64,000 bases of DNA from Citrus sinensis (Eukaryota > Streptophyta > Magnoliopsida > Sapindales > Rutaceae), in contig NC_068564.1 in assembly GCF_022201045.2 (NCBI RefSeq), positions 31,401,001 to 31,465,000 on the forward strand, in the 5' to 3' direction. The notes under the pieces were generated by a model, which did no database searches, was not told where the DNA came from, and saw only the letters and a list, made by a program, of their open reading frames with translations. Below are positions 12,430-24,538 of this stretch, in pieces (the first letter of the stretch is position 1; each line of letters begins with the position of its first letter). The position numbers and the translations under genes are program-made.

Positions 12430-15209
12430 ATGTCTAAAATTACTAGACATGAACCACTCCTTCTTATATTTTTTAATATCGTAATAACGTCATGTTTCTT
12501 GTCGTGTTCGAGCTTAACGGATTCTCAAACCCTCCTCACTTTAAAACAATCTTTATCTAATCCCACTGCCTTGGCGAATTGGGATGACAGGACGCCGCCA
12601 TGCAATGAGAATGGTGCCAACTGGAATGGCGTTCTTTGTCACAGAGGTAAGATATGGGGTCTGAAACTTGAGGACATGGGGCTTCAGGGCAATATTGACA
12701 TTACCATTTTAAAGGAGCTGCGAGAAATGAGAACCCTCAGCTTGATGAGGAATAATTTGGAAGGTCCAATGCCTGACCTGAGACAACTTGGTAATGGTGC
12801 CTTGAGAAGTGTGTATTTGTCGAATAATCGATTCTCTGGGGAGATTCCTACAGATGCTTTTGATGGTATGACTTCTTTAAGGAAGCTCCTTTTGGCAGAT
12901 AATCAGTTTAATGGTCCAATTCCAGAATCATTGACCCGCTTGTCTAGGCTTGTGGAGTTGAGACTTGAAGGCAACAAATTTGAAGGCCAAATACCAGACT
13001 TTCAGCAAAAAGATTTAGCGTCTTTCAACGTTTCCAATAATGCTTTGTTTGGTTCCATCCCTCCAGCTCTCAGAGAATTGGATCCTAGCTCCTTTTCAGG
13101 TCAGTGTTTTCTTGTCTCTATTGTCACTATCTTGTAACGAATGCATGATTGAATTAAATTACAAAGGCAGAATCACACTTTCATTTCTCGATATAGTGGA
13201 AACATAAACTTAATAATGCATCATCAATTATTCGCCTAGTATTAAAACATTGACCTAAAGAAAGTACATTATACGAAATGGACATTAAATTAAACCTTTA
13301 TTATTTGGTGTCTCACACGTTGTTTGTTCAAGCAGGCAATAGAGATTTATGTGGAGAGCCATTGGGATCACCATGCAATAGCCCTACCCCCAGCCCCAGC
13401 CCGAGCCCGGGTCCCAGCCCCGAAAGCAGCCCTACTCCAAGCCCTATCCCTCTCCCAAACCATCCTCCTAACCCTATCCCCAGCCCCAGCCATGATCCCC
13501 ACGCCAGCTCCCACTCGCCTCCAGCCCCGCCACCTGGTAATGATTCCGCCGGTTCCGGGAGTTCTAACTCAACATTGGTTATAGCATCTGCTACAACAGT
13601 TTCCGTAGTGGCAATTGCAGCTGTAGTTGCAGCTATCTTCGTCATTGAGCGAAAGAGAAAACGGGAACGGGGAGTCTCAATAGAGAACCCGCCGCCGCTA
13701 CCGCCACCATCATCAAACCTTCAGAAGACATCGGGGATCAGGGAATCAGGGCAGTGCTCGCCAAGCTCAACGGAGGCCGTGGTGGGTGGCAAGAAACCTG
13801 AGATCAAGCTTTCGTTTGTCAGAGATGACGTTGAGAGGTTTGATTTGCATGACTTGTTAAGAGCCTCGGCTGAAATACTGGGTAGTGGCTGCTTTGGATC
13901 TTCTTACAAGGCTTCGCTTTCGACTGGGGCCATGATGGTGGTTAAGAGATTTAAGCAAATGAACAATGTTGGCAGGGAAGAATTTCAAGAGCATATGAGG
14001 AGACTAGGTAGATTGAGACATCCGAATTTGCTTCCTCTTGTTGCTTATTATTATAGGAAAGAAGAGAAGCTTTTGGTCCATGAATTTGTCCCGAAACGAA
14101 GCTTGGCTGTTAACCTCCACGGTATGTACAAGTCTCTTTCATAAATCCTTAATTTGCAAATTATATATTGAGAGACTCTATGTATTGTAGTGGCGAAATT
14201 AGGGTTTTGGTAATTAAACGAGACCATAAGGCAGAAACAAAAAAATTTTAGGAGGTCGTAACATAAAATTGTATTTCTGAGGAACCAAACCATATAATAA
14301 TTTTATATAAAACTGAGCTGAGTTTCAGTAAAAGCCCTTGTCTTTTCTGGCTTCCTTGATTATTTGCCCGCTGAGGCAGAATCAAGATGGGAATTAAGAA
14401 ATCAGAGAATGGAGAGGCCCCATTACTATGCTCATGTTTAGCATTGAAATGATTAGAAGATGATTTTGATTTTTTCTGTCCCCCCGACTGTCCTTACTCG
14501 AAAAACATTCAGCCCTTTCACATAAATTCCACTTTTCCTTTCAGGTCACCAAGCTCTAGGGCAACCAAGTCTGGATTGGCCATCGCGCTTGAAAATCGTC
14601 AAAGGAGTTGCCAAGGGCCTGCAGTACCTTTACAGAGAGTTGCCAAGCCTAATCGCACCACACGGTCACATCAAATCCTCGAACGTGCTTCTCAATGAGT
14701 CCTTGGAGCCTGTACTTGCCGACTACGGCCTCATCCCCGTAATGAATCAAGAGAGTGCACAAGAGCTCATGATTGCCTATAAATCTCCGGAGTTCTTACA
14801 ACTCGGCCGAATTACAAAGAAGACCGACGTGTGGAGTCTTGGAGTTTTGATTCTCGAAATCATGACCGGAAAATTCCCCGCAAATTTCTTGCAACAGGGA
14901 AAGAAAGCAGATGGCGATTTGGCTAGTTGGGTTAATTCAGTCCTCGCAAATGGAGACAACAGAACTGAGGTGTTTGACAAAGAAATGGCGGACGAAAGGA
15001 ATAGCGAAGGTGAAATGGTGAAATTGTTGAAGATTGGATTGGCTTGTTGTGAAGAGGAGGTGGAGAAGAGATTGGATTTGAAGGAAGCTGTTGAAAAAAT
15101 TGAAGAGGTGAAAGAGAGAGATGGTGATGAAGATTTTTACTCTTCATATGCAAGTGAAGCTGACCTTAGGTCTCCAAGAGGGAAGTCTGATGAATTCACT
15201 TTCTCTTAA
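12430..15209 (+). CDS. PRK1: PRK1-type leucine-rich-repeat receptor-like kinase with proline-rich spacer
   Basis: Three exons: 12430-13099, 13336-14121 and 14545-15209, coding for 706 residues. Order of parts: signal peptide (residues 1 to about 31), LRR N-terminal cap, about five LRRs (LSLMRNNLEGPMP, VYLSNNRFSGEIP and so on), a proline/serine spacer at about 239-292, a membrane helix at about 302-327, a basic stop-transfer stretch RKRKRER, and a cytoplasmic kinase-like domain. The kinase keeps a glycine loop (LGSGCFGSSYKA) and the ATP lysine (MVVKRFK), but has HGHIKSSN in place of HRDLKxxN and DYGLIP in place of DFG. Catalysis is therefore probably weak or absent, as in the PRK family, whose members act at the pollen-tube membrane with RopGEFs. 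The start was chosen so that the signal peptide is N-terminal. The Arabidopsis positional match is, from memory, At5g35390. Confidence 0.92.
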
Positions 15210-17031
15210 ATAATGATCATCACATGCAACTCATCGTGCATTGAGATAAAACGATTAATTTATTGATTGATTTGAGTGATGTGTTAAATTATTTTTTTTA
15301 CCCAGAACAGGAAAAAAAATTAAAAAAGAAAAAAGAAAAAAGAAAAAGAAGAAGAAGAAAGAATATTATTTGGTACTAACTGAGAGTAGCTTCTCCGGAA
15401 GAATTGAAAGAATATGGAAGGTGGAATTGGGATGGGGGGGCACGCATGCAATGGATAGTAATTGATGTTTTAACGTGAGAGTGTGAGTGTAAAAGTAAAG
15501 GTGTGGGATGGAAGTAAAGTTGAGGATGTGATTTTGTTTCGCTCTTTACTTCTCTCTTTGAGTTTTACTTTGTTTGCCAAAAAACAACAGGCATGTTATG
15601 TTCATTATGAGAAGTGGATATATACATGATTGATGGATACCGTTATGTTTGTTTCATACTTGGCTTGAACTGTTCTGGGTAAGTAATATAATAAATTGAT
15701 TTTTTATAATACAATACCTAGCAAACTATCTCTGACCCCCAGGTATATATTTTTCTGCCGCTTCAGTGTCTTAAGTGATATCAAATGAGCAATATAATCC
15801 ATTGTCACCAAGGGTTCCAAATAATACACCTCACACAAATGTGAATATAGATTGATTTTTTTTTTTTTTTTTGGTTCTCGAATTAGCAAGAGGCCAACCA
15901 TGTGTTCATATTTTGCAGTGCAATTAATATATATAAATGGGTCTGCAGCCTAAATAAAATACATCAAATTTTACAGTAGTAAGATTTTATTAAAAGTAGA
16001 AAAATTTGACTTATATTACCATAACCAAAAAAAAAAAAACTGGTTTTCTATATTAACCAAAAGAAACAAACGATCATGAAATCATAATTTTTCTGCCCAA
16101 ACTTAATATAGCACATTATTCTAAGCCCAGACAGGATTTTTCATTTTTTTCACGAATCCTGCCACAGCACGCGATTTGCTAGGCGTTTTCGTTAATTGAT
16201 GTCATATTTGGAGGACATTTTCTGTCCTTCATTCTTCGAGTCATAGTGGCAATTAAGTTACGGGGTTAATTAAGAGCTTTACAATGAATTCGATACTTTC
16301 GGAATTTGATCTTAATAACTATCATTCTTCTATTATAATTTTTCTTCCATATTTGCAGTATATTTATTTATACGTATCATTCATAATCAAGTAGCAAGAT
16401 AGCTGTTTCCAAAATTTATATCTAGAAAGATTTGGCTCTAGCTAGGGTCAATTTTCTCAACCGTAAAAAAGATAAAACAATATAGAGACTGACATGGCAA
16501 TGTATGGTTGGTAATTTGACTGGACGAGAGATGATTTATTTCAGTCTTTCGTTTTATGCGGCGAAAATCTCAACTGCCCTTCAATCGTGCTAGACTCTCG
16601 AACTAATGTTTGGTTTAACTTTTATACCCATTTACCGCACCCTTTTTAGTTTTGTTTCATTCTCTCATGGAAGCTGGAGAGGTGAGTGCGTAATTTTTTT
16701 TTTCTTTTTTTCAAATTGTCATAATTAAAAGTTGTTGATTGGTCAGTGCTGCTAACATGCATGTTTTCCAATAGATATTGGTCTTTCGTGTTCCTCTCTC
16801 CATTGATGGGATCTGTCGCTTGACGCTACTTAGAAATTTCTTTTCTACATAATATCATTCTTGAATGTCATGGTTTTATGAAGGATAAGACTTATTATGT
16901 TATGTTCTCCTGGTTAGATGTATCTTTAGTAGTGATTTTTTATTTAATAAAGTTATCCTTGTGGCCTAGTCTAGCGGAGGTTACTTGTGACTTCTATAAT
17001 ATTTTGTATTGCAGTCACTTTCACTTGATGA
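15210..17031. other. Intergenic region between PRK and the USP genes
   Basis: No gene is supported in these 1.8 kb. A purine-only tract of A and G lies at about 15311-15361. Homopolymer A/T runs occur at 15858-15872 and 16028-16039. The right part must contain the promoter and 5' UTR of the first USP gene; a short upstream reading frame (16878-17060) overlaps that start in another frame. Confidence 0.5.
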
Positions 17032-19645
17032 ATGAACATGTGGAATCCAAGGGAGAATGAACAAGAACAACAAAGGGAAGGAAGGGAGAAGATAGTAGCT
17101 GTGGCAATTGATAAAGACAAATTCAGCCAACATGCTCTCAAATGGGCTGCTGATAATATTCTTAGCCGACACCAAACTATCAAACTTGTTCATGTCATTC
17201 AAAAATCACATTCCAATAGCCAATATTCAGGTCTCTCTCGCTGTCCCCTTAATTTTCTTGATTCATTTTTTTTTTCCCGTATGATTATGTTACAACAAAA
17301 CATGAGAATTTCAAGCATATTTGCATATTCAGTCATTTTCCAGTGCAGTATGTCTGGATATAGGATTATATTTTAATCAGATATGAAAATACTTTGAGCT
17401 GATAGGATTATATTGAACTTCTTCGTCTACTATGAACGTCTGCACTTTTTAAAATTTAGACGAAAAGAATTAACAAATAACAAAATTTTCTTAATGTAGC
17501 AAACAAAAAAAAAAAACTTTTAAGAGTTTGTAATTTTTTGTGTTTTAACGCGGATCGGCACTAGATAATTCTTGTCGGTGGGATTAAATTTGTGAGGAAC
17601 AACAAGTTTAATTTTGTGCAAAAAGGATACATTAAATTTATAATTTTAATCAATTCTCTCTTTAATTAATTACCTGCAGTAGGAATTAGTGAGGAATTGA
17701 TTGAACAACAGCAGCACGATATTCATGCCATGGAAGTGTTCCTTCCATTTCGCTGTTACTGCACCCGTAGGCATGTGAGTTTTTAATTTACCATCCTTCT
17801 GCTTATTTTCTTTTAAGCTACTTATTGCTCTATAAAATTATTAAAAAACTTTATTACCTTTTCTTAATCATTCTAAATATAGTTTAATTTCATATATTAG
17901 ATACAATGTGAACTTGTTGTATTGGAGCGTCAGGATGTAGCAAGAGCACTAATTGAGTATGTCTCCCAATATGGAGTGGAAACTATGTTGCTCGGTGCCC
18001 CAACAAAGAATGGACTCTCCAGGTATATATATATATATATATGTATAAGTAACAATTTCAATTTGTGGCACTGTTGCTCACCAATACTCTGATAAGCAAC
18101 GGCGCCCATTATGTGCATACGAGAACATAATGGAACTAATCATTAATTGAATATGTGTTTTAATTTGTTTATAGATCTTCTTTTTGCAGGCTATTCAAGG
18201 CTTCAGATACTCCGGGCACCGTATTAAAATGGGCACCTGATTTTTGCAATGTATACATTGTCTCAAAAGGAAAGTGCCATGCCCTGCGATCTGCAACTCG
18301 CCCAGTCCCTCCCGTCCCAACAGAACCTCTCACTCCTCGCACTCGCCTCTTGGCTGAAGCAGCCGCAAATGCCATGTACACACACACACACGCATTCGCA
18401 AACTCAGTTTCTAGGAAAATTATATAAAGTGAAGCTAAACTATAACCGATGATAAAAAAAATAATTGATTTTTTGTAGAAGGAACTATGATGAATTTTCA
18501 ACTGCGGAGATGGAACTGACACTTTCAAACTCAGGGAGGCTGAGTACTGACAGCAATTTCTTTTCATTTTATGAAAGTCTGGGGCTTAACATGGAGGGGA
18601 AGAGCTTTGATTCACCGCGAGCCAGCAGGGGTTCAATTAATCTCACCTCTTTACCTGAATTGCCATCAATTTCAAATGACAGCTCAGGAACTTCCAGTTC
18701 ATCACAGAATATGGTAACTTAATAAATCAAGTTCTACATATACGGTGTGTTCCATCACTGTAACATGAATATGTGCATGCAAGAGACTTAATATTGTTTC
18801 TTTGTTCAATGAAATTTAATTTCTAGGAGGATATGGAAGATGATGTTAAACGGCTTAAAATGGAGCTCAAGCAAACAATGGACATGTACAATGCAGCCTG
18901 CAAAGAAGCTCTTGCTGCTAAACAGAAGGTACCTAGTGCTTTGAATTTCCGTCTTCCGAGAGTGATTGCTCCAGTAGTGTTCAAACTTGTTCCCACCACT
19001 CTCATTTTATAACCTTTAATTTTTCATTACAAATTTTGCAATACAAATATCCTACGTTTTACAGTAGTATACACAATATATCATATGCAAGTTGGGGGTA
19101 GCCATAAATGAAAACTTCTGTGAATCAACAATAAAGAACTTCCAAGGCTTAAGGACTTTCAATGAACAGCTTAAATCATGGCATAAGACCGGTTCTTGTG
19201 ATCGTTGGCTCATATATATTTTGGTCTCGGTCTCGGTCTCGGTCTCTTAGCTTTCACACCTATTTTGGTCTCTGACGCTTGTCATTAATCGGACTCTTAC
19301 CGAATAACTTAAATTTTTGGTCTCTCACAGGCAGTGGAACTAGAAAAATGGAAAATGAAAGAAGAGAAAAGACTGAAAGAGACACAAATGGGCGAAGAGA
19401 GGGGGAAAGCAAAAATAAAGGCAGCAATTGAAGCAGCAGAAGCAGCTCAGAAAATTGCCAAGTTAGAGGTGCAGAAGAGAGTGAATGCAGAAGCTAAAGC
19501 ACTGAAGGAAGCTGAAGAAAAGAGAAAGCTGTTAGATGCTTTATGGCAGTCCCATATGGTTCTTAAATACCAAAGCCTATTCCATATTTTGGTTGTTTTA
19601 ATTCTGTTTTATTTTTATTTTACGGTGCTTAGAAAAAGTTTTTAA
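17032..19645 (+). CDS. USP-domain protein with coiled coil, lacking the kinase domain of its tandem neighbour
   Basis: Seven exons: 17032-17230, 17680-17774, 17901-18022, 18190-18375, 18479-18713, 18827-18928 and 19331-19645, coding for 417 residues. The N-terminal universal stress protein domain (KIVAVAIDKDKFSQHALKWA to DFCNVYIVSKGKCHALRSA) is an adenine-nucleotide alpha-hydrolase-like fold. A serine-rich linker and a charged coiled coil (ELKQTMDMYNAACKEALAAK, then AAIEAAEAAQKIAKLE) follow. The neighbour at 21066 has the same order and the same 102-base exon, but continues into a kinase. This copy stops soon after KLLDALWQ and ends in a hydrophobic tail LFHILVVLILFYFYFTV plus RKSF. It could be a membrane-anchored regulator or a decaying duplicate. 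The frame is open throughout and all splice sites are intact, so I call it a gene, not a pseudogene. Confidence 0.78.
19222..19247. repeat. Hexamer repeat (GGTCTC)4
   Basis: Four tandem copies of GGTCTC lie in the last intron of the kinase-less USP gene. Confidence 0.85.
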
Positions 19646-20180
19646 AGAACTAAAGTATCCTAACAAATAAAGTTGGGTATATTTTGCGGACTGCTTATTA
19701 ATTTCAGCTGAAAAATTTGACTTGCTACATAGTTTTTTAATTATACTAAGTTCAATTAAAACATCATATGCATGTCACTCATTATAAACTCTACATGACT
19801 ATCACATTAATAACAAAATAAACCATTTAATCAACATTCGCTTGCTGCAATATCATTTTGAAATACAAATTTCGTATTAAAACTTTCTGTCTATGACTTT
19901 ATTTTTGTGGGTGAATGTAATACCGTCATCTTTTAAAAGAACGACTGCAATTGAACGTGTGTATTATTGTTTAAACTTATTTGAATTAAATATGAACTAT
20001 TGTCAAGGTTGTGATTTTGACCCTCATCTTTAACTACAAATTGTTAATAAATTTGCCCCAAATCTAGGGGAAAATACAAAAGCTATAAAAAGAGATTAAA
20101 TTATTAATAAATTTATAAAACCTTTGCCATCCAATTTGTAATGAAATGGTGCAATGGCATTGTCTTTTAATTGAAAACGA

Positions 20181-20205
20181 TATTCGGCAGCATATATGCC
20201 GAATA
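20181..20205. repeat. Perfect short hairpin
   Basis: Nine-base arms TATTCGGCA (20181-20189) and TGCCGAATA (20197-20205) flank a seven-base AT-rich loop. Confidence 0.7.
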
Positions 20206-20842
20206 GATAATGGTGACATTAAATTAAATTGCGCAGATTGCTTGATTTTATATGCTTGATCTTCTTTAGAGAAGACTCGATGAAGTTTTACTTTGTGATG
20301 GATGGAATATGATCCTCTCCTGATCTAAGCATTGCTGAATTTTTAAGGATCTTTTGTAATGTGTCTTTTAGTGGCAGTATATGGGTAAGATTTAACTTCT
20401 TTTACTTTTTTATATATTAACAACCAATCAGCAATTGAGTTATTTGCTCAGAATATGATCACATCAGGAGAGAATCCTGATCTGTGATGGATGTTATTCT
20501 TTGAGTTGTAAGAGTCCTTTGGCCTCTATTTATAGTTAAAATTGAGATGTAATAAGAGAATTAGATCATTTTTAATTTGAACAAATGACAAATTTATCTA
20601 TTTCCATTTCAGTTAATGTCATTTTATATTTCTCTCATTTCAACAATCTCATCTAGTTTCCTCCAATATCTGAAAATTCGTTTTACTATCTCTCTAATAA
20701 AGAAAAACTCGGGTTCCGCGTTAGGAAATTTCCAACTACCGTGCTAACATTGCTATTATTATTATTTCTCAGATTATGAGAATGATAACAGAACATGAGA
20801 CGTGCATTTAAAAATTCTAGAGAAAGACAAAACAACTTAAGT

Positions 20843-20914
20843 AACAATACATTGTTGGGTTAGTTTCTCACACAATATTTAAGGAACAATACATTGTTGG
20901 GTTCGTTTCTCACG
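20843..20914. repeat. 42-base tandem duplication
   Basis: The unit beginning AACAATACATTGTTGGGTT at 20843 recurs at 20885 with one substitution before CGTTTCTCAC (TAGTTTCTCAC in the first copy). It lies about 150-220 bases upstream of the start codon of the full USP-kinase gene, so it may fall in that promoter or 5' UTR. Confidence 0.8.
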
Positions 20915-21065
20915 AAACAAAACTGTGGTTGTAATCAAAACAAACACTCGCAACTTTTTTATTTCGTGTTCATGTTAAGTAATTTCTTAGAGCTCAACAA
21001 GAAGAATCAGAGAGCTGCGTGCACTAATCATCAAAGAGGAAAAGGGAAAGAAACGGGAGACTACG

Positions 21066-24000
21066 ATGGCTAGAAGGAATGGAGATAAACAAGAAGAAGC
21101 AGTTGCGGTGGCCATTGACAAGGACAAGGGAAGCCAATACGCCCTCAGATGGGCTGTTGATCATCTTCTGTCTAGAGGCCAGAATCTTACTCTTCTTCAT
21201 GTTAAACAAAGAGTATCCTCCGTTCCAAATCCATGTAGGAGTTTCTCTCTCTCATCATCACCATTGTTGTTATTATTATTATTCTTTTTCGCCCGTATCC
21301 TTGTTTCGATTTCGATTAACATTTTCTCATGTATGCATGCAGCTGGGAACAGTGTTGCCATCTCCAAGGTTAACAATGAGGTTGCCAGAATATACAAGCA
21401 ACAAGTTGATAATCAAGCCAAAGAGTTGTTCGTTCCATTTCGATGCTTTTGTACAAGAAAAGAAGTGAGTCCTGCTTCCTTGTCGCCCTTTTTTTTTATT
21501 TAAAAAAAAAAAACCCTTGAAAATTTAAATTTATTGGTGTTTTGTTAACATCGTGCTTTGATTATTATAAACTTGCAAAAGATCAAATGCAAAGAAATCG
21601 TACTAGAAGACACGGATATAGCGAAGGCTCTAATCGACTATGTTTCATCCCATACAATCGAGACTTTAGTACTCGGGGCAGCATCAAGAACCGGATTCGT
21701 CAAGTAATATAAAGATTCTGATGCTGTAACAAAATTAATTAATTAGTATCATGCATGTGAAACCTCTGAATGCTGATCTCACAACCTTATTTGACAGAAG
21801 ATTCAAAACTGCAGACATTCCAAGTAATGTGTCCAAAGGTGCTCCGGATTACTGCAATGTCTATGTTATAGGCAAAGGAAAGATCTCTTCCGTACGATCT
21901 GCAACCGCGTCAGTACCGGTAAGAGCTTCCCCAGGTAGTCAGCTGCAGAGCCAATCCAGACAACCCAGCCACAGTTCTGATTCGTATGAATCAGCTATGA
22001 CCAATAGCCAAAGTTCCCGAGGTTAGTTTGCTTCTGTATCTAGCTACACCAGCAAAATTCAACTAGATTTTTAACGTTTTACATCACTTACATGAGTTGC
22101 TATTTCTGCAGCTGAGCGAACACCACCTACAACCAGCAGCCTGATTAATGACGATGTCCCAATCAAGTAAGTAAGAATAAAACAGCTGCCAAATCAAAAC
22201 TGTAAATAATGGTGTAGAAGCTCAGCTGACCTGATAAAAACTGCAACAGATCGCCATTCTTAAGAGGCAAAGGCTCTATCCCTAAATACGAGCCTTCACT
22301 GCCGGAATCTGACATATCATTTGTGAGCAGTGGAAGACCAAGTACCGATCGGATGATTTATGACATGGATTTCGGAATGACCCCTTGGCTCTCAACCGGC
22401 TCAGATTATGAGTCCAGCAGCTTTGTTTCATTGCAATCAGGAAGCAGGTCAATAGATAGGAATTCTTCACCCGATGAATTCTCGTCATACTCACAGGAAA
22501 GTGGGAGAACGTCATCGTCATCACAAAGCCAAAGCGTGGTAAAGGCATAAACATGCACATAACGAGTCTATGTTTATGTTAAGTAAACTCAAGACACAAC
22601 ATGAATTTCTAATTTGCTTGATAAAATGACAGGAAGAAGTAGAAGTTGAGATGAGGAGGCTCAGGCTAGAACTCAGGCAAACAATGGATATGTACAGCGC
22701 AGCCTGCAAGGAAGCACTCGCAGCAAAACAGAAGGTATAGAGAGCTGAAATTTCCTTCAAGCATATTAAAAGTTCATCAAACAGGCCCTCAAAGATTCAA
22801 CCTAACAATGTATCATTGTAGGCCAGGGAGCTTCATCGCTGGAAATTAGAAGAAAAGCAGAAATTAGAAGACGCGCGTATGGCAGAGGAAGCTGCACTGG
22901 CACTTGCAGAGAAGGAGAGAGCAAAGTGTAAAAGAGCAATCGAGGCAGCTGAAGCAGCCCAAAGGATTGCTGAACTAGAAGCACAAAAATGCAAGAACGT
23001 CGAATTTAAGGCCCTAAGAGAAGCTAAGGAGAGGAAGGCAGCGCTAAATTCTCTAACAGTTGATCTCAGGTATAGAAAGTACAGTATTGAGGAGATTGAA
23101 GAAGCGACAGAAAATTTTTCAAACTCTCGCAAGATTGGAGAAGGAGGTTATGGACCAGTTTACAAGAGTTATCTGGACCATACACCAGTAGCGATAAAAG
23201 TTCTACGTCCAGATGCAGCTCAAGGACGATCACAATTTCAGCAAGAAGTAAAAAAAACAAATTTTAAACTGCTTACTTACTAAAACTTAGAATTTTTTAA
23301 GTAATAATATGTTGCATTAGTTTATGAGTACATCTTATCTTTAATTATTTATGTCCTCTATATTCTAAAATATACAGGTTGAAGTATTATGCAACATACG
23401 GCATCCAAACATGGTTCTCCTCCTAGGAGCTTGCCCAGAATTTGGCTGCCTAATCTATGAGTACATGGCTAACGGGAGCTTAGAGGACCGTCTCTTCCGT
23501 CGAGGTGGCTCTCCTGTTCTTCCTTGGCAAATAAGATTCCGAATAGCTGCTGAAATTGCCACAGCTCTCCTTTTCCTGCACCAGACCAAGCCAGAACCAC
23601 TTGTGCACCGTGACCTAAAACCTGGAAACATTCTTCTTGACCGTAACTATGTCAGCAAGATTAGTGATGTTGGCTTGGCCAGGCTTGTCCCTCCAGCAGT
23701 AGCTGACTCCGTAACTCAGTATCGCATGACTTCAGCAGCAGGAACTTTCTGCTACATTGACCCAGAATATCAGCAAACGGGCATGCTTGGAGTTAAATCT
23801 GACGTCTACTCACTAGGCATTCTACTTCTACAAATAATAACAGCCAAGCCACCAATGGGATTGGCTCATCAGGTAGAACGGTCTATTGAAAATGGGACTT
23901 TTGATGAGACACTCGACCCCGCAGTTCCTGACTGGCCAGTTGAAGAGGCATTAATCCTTGCCAAACTAGCTCTTCAGTGTGCTGAGCTAAGACGAAAAGA

Positions 24001-24538
24001 CAGGCCAGATCTTGGGAAGGTTGTGGTACCTAAGCTGAACATATTGAGAGCACTCGCTGAAGAAACGATGCCTGCCGTCAATCTTGCAAGTGGAGCAGGG
24101 TCTTCTCCAAGTTATAGTCAAGTTTCCACAGTACAGGTGAGCTGCCAATACAAAATGTAAACTATCTTTCATTTTATTTCATGGACTATCTATGCAAATC
24201 TGATTAGAAATGAAATTCTAGAACAATCATGTAAATTGTTTCTGCTTTTCTGGTGCCGCAGAAAAATGAAGCATGCAAGTAATAATCTATTTGTTCAAAA
24301 GTAATTTATTAAGGACATCACAGGAGATCAATTAATTACACGAAACCAAATCACTCTTAAACCTCCAGACTACAAACCTTTGAAGCTTTTTTATAAAAAA
24401 AAATTTCTTTGTCAGGAACTGATCAGTGATTCTCAATCACTGCAATCTGGAGATAGCTCAAGGAGCCGTTCAAGCTCTACATCTATTCCAGGAAGGAGAT
24501 ATAAAGTACAAATGAAATATTTCTTCTTTAAAAATTGA
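21066..24538 (+). CDS. USP-kinase (receptor-like cytoplasmic kinase family IX)
   Basis: Ten exons: 21066-21234, 21343-21464, 21582-21703, 21798-22021, 22112-22166, 22250-22538, 22633-22734, 22822-23247, 23378-24136 and 24416-24538, coding for 796 residues. A universal stress protein domain (AVAVAIDKDKGSQYALRWAV to YCNVYVIGKGKISSVRSAT) is followed by a long serine-rich linker, an alanine/glutamate-rich coiled coil, and a protein kinase domain from about residue 455. Kinase motifs: GEGGYGPVYK (from 467), VAIKVLRP, HRDLKPGN (from 580), DVG in place of DFG, and YIDPEYQQTGM. The DVG form is usual for this clade, and the rest of the catalytic set is complete, so it should be active. A serine-rich tail of about 40 residues ends the protein. 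There is no U-box, although related plant proteins often carry one. From memory the Arabidopsis positional match is At5g35380. It lies 1.4 kb downstream of its kinase-less paralog. Confidence 0.93.

Larger units (their letters stand above)
19646..21065. other. Intergenic region between the tandem USP genes
   Basis: This 1.4 kb region sits where the kinase exons of the first copy would be expected if it were like the second. I searched by eye for the GEGGYGPVYK, HRDLKPGN and YIDPEYQQ coding motifs and found none, so the kinase part is absent rather than frameshifted. It holds a perfect hairpin (20181-20205) and a 42-base tandem duplication (20843-20914). Confidence 0.6.

Noticed and set aside
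13328..13645. Minus-strand glycine-rich open frame
   Set aside because: Mirror of the proline-rich spacer of the PRK gene on the other strand.
20310..20490. Related GATCCTCTCCTGAT and ATCAGGAGAGAATCCTGATC segments, a possible inverted repeat
   Set aside because: The match is short and imperfect, and no element ends or target duplication could be defined.
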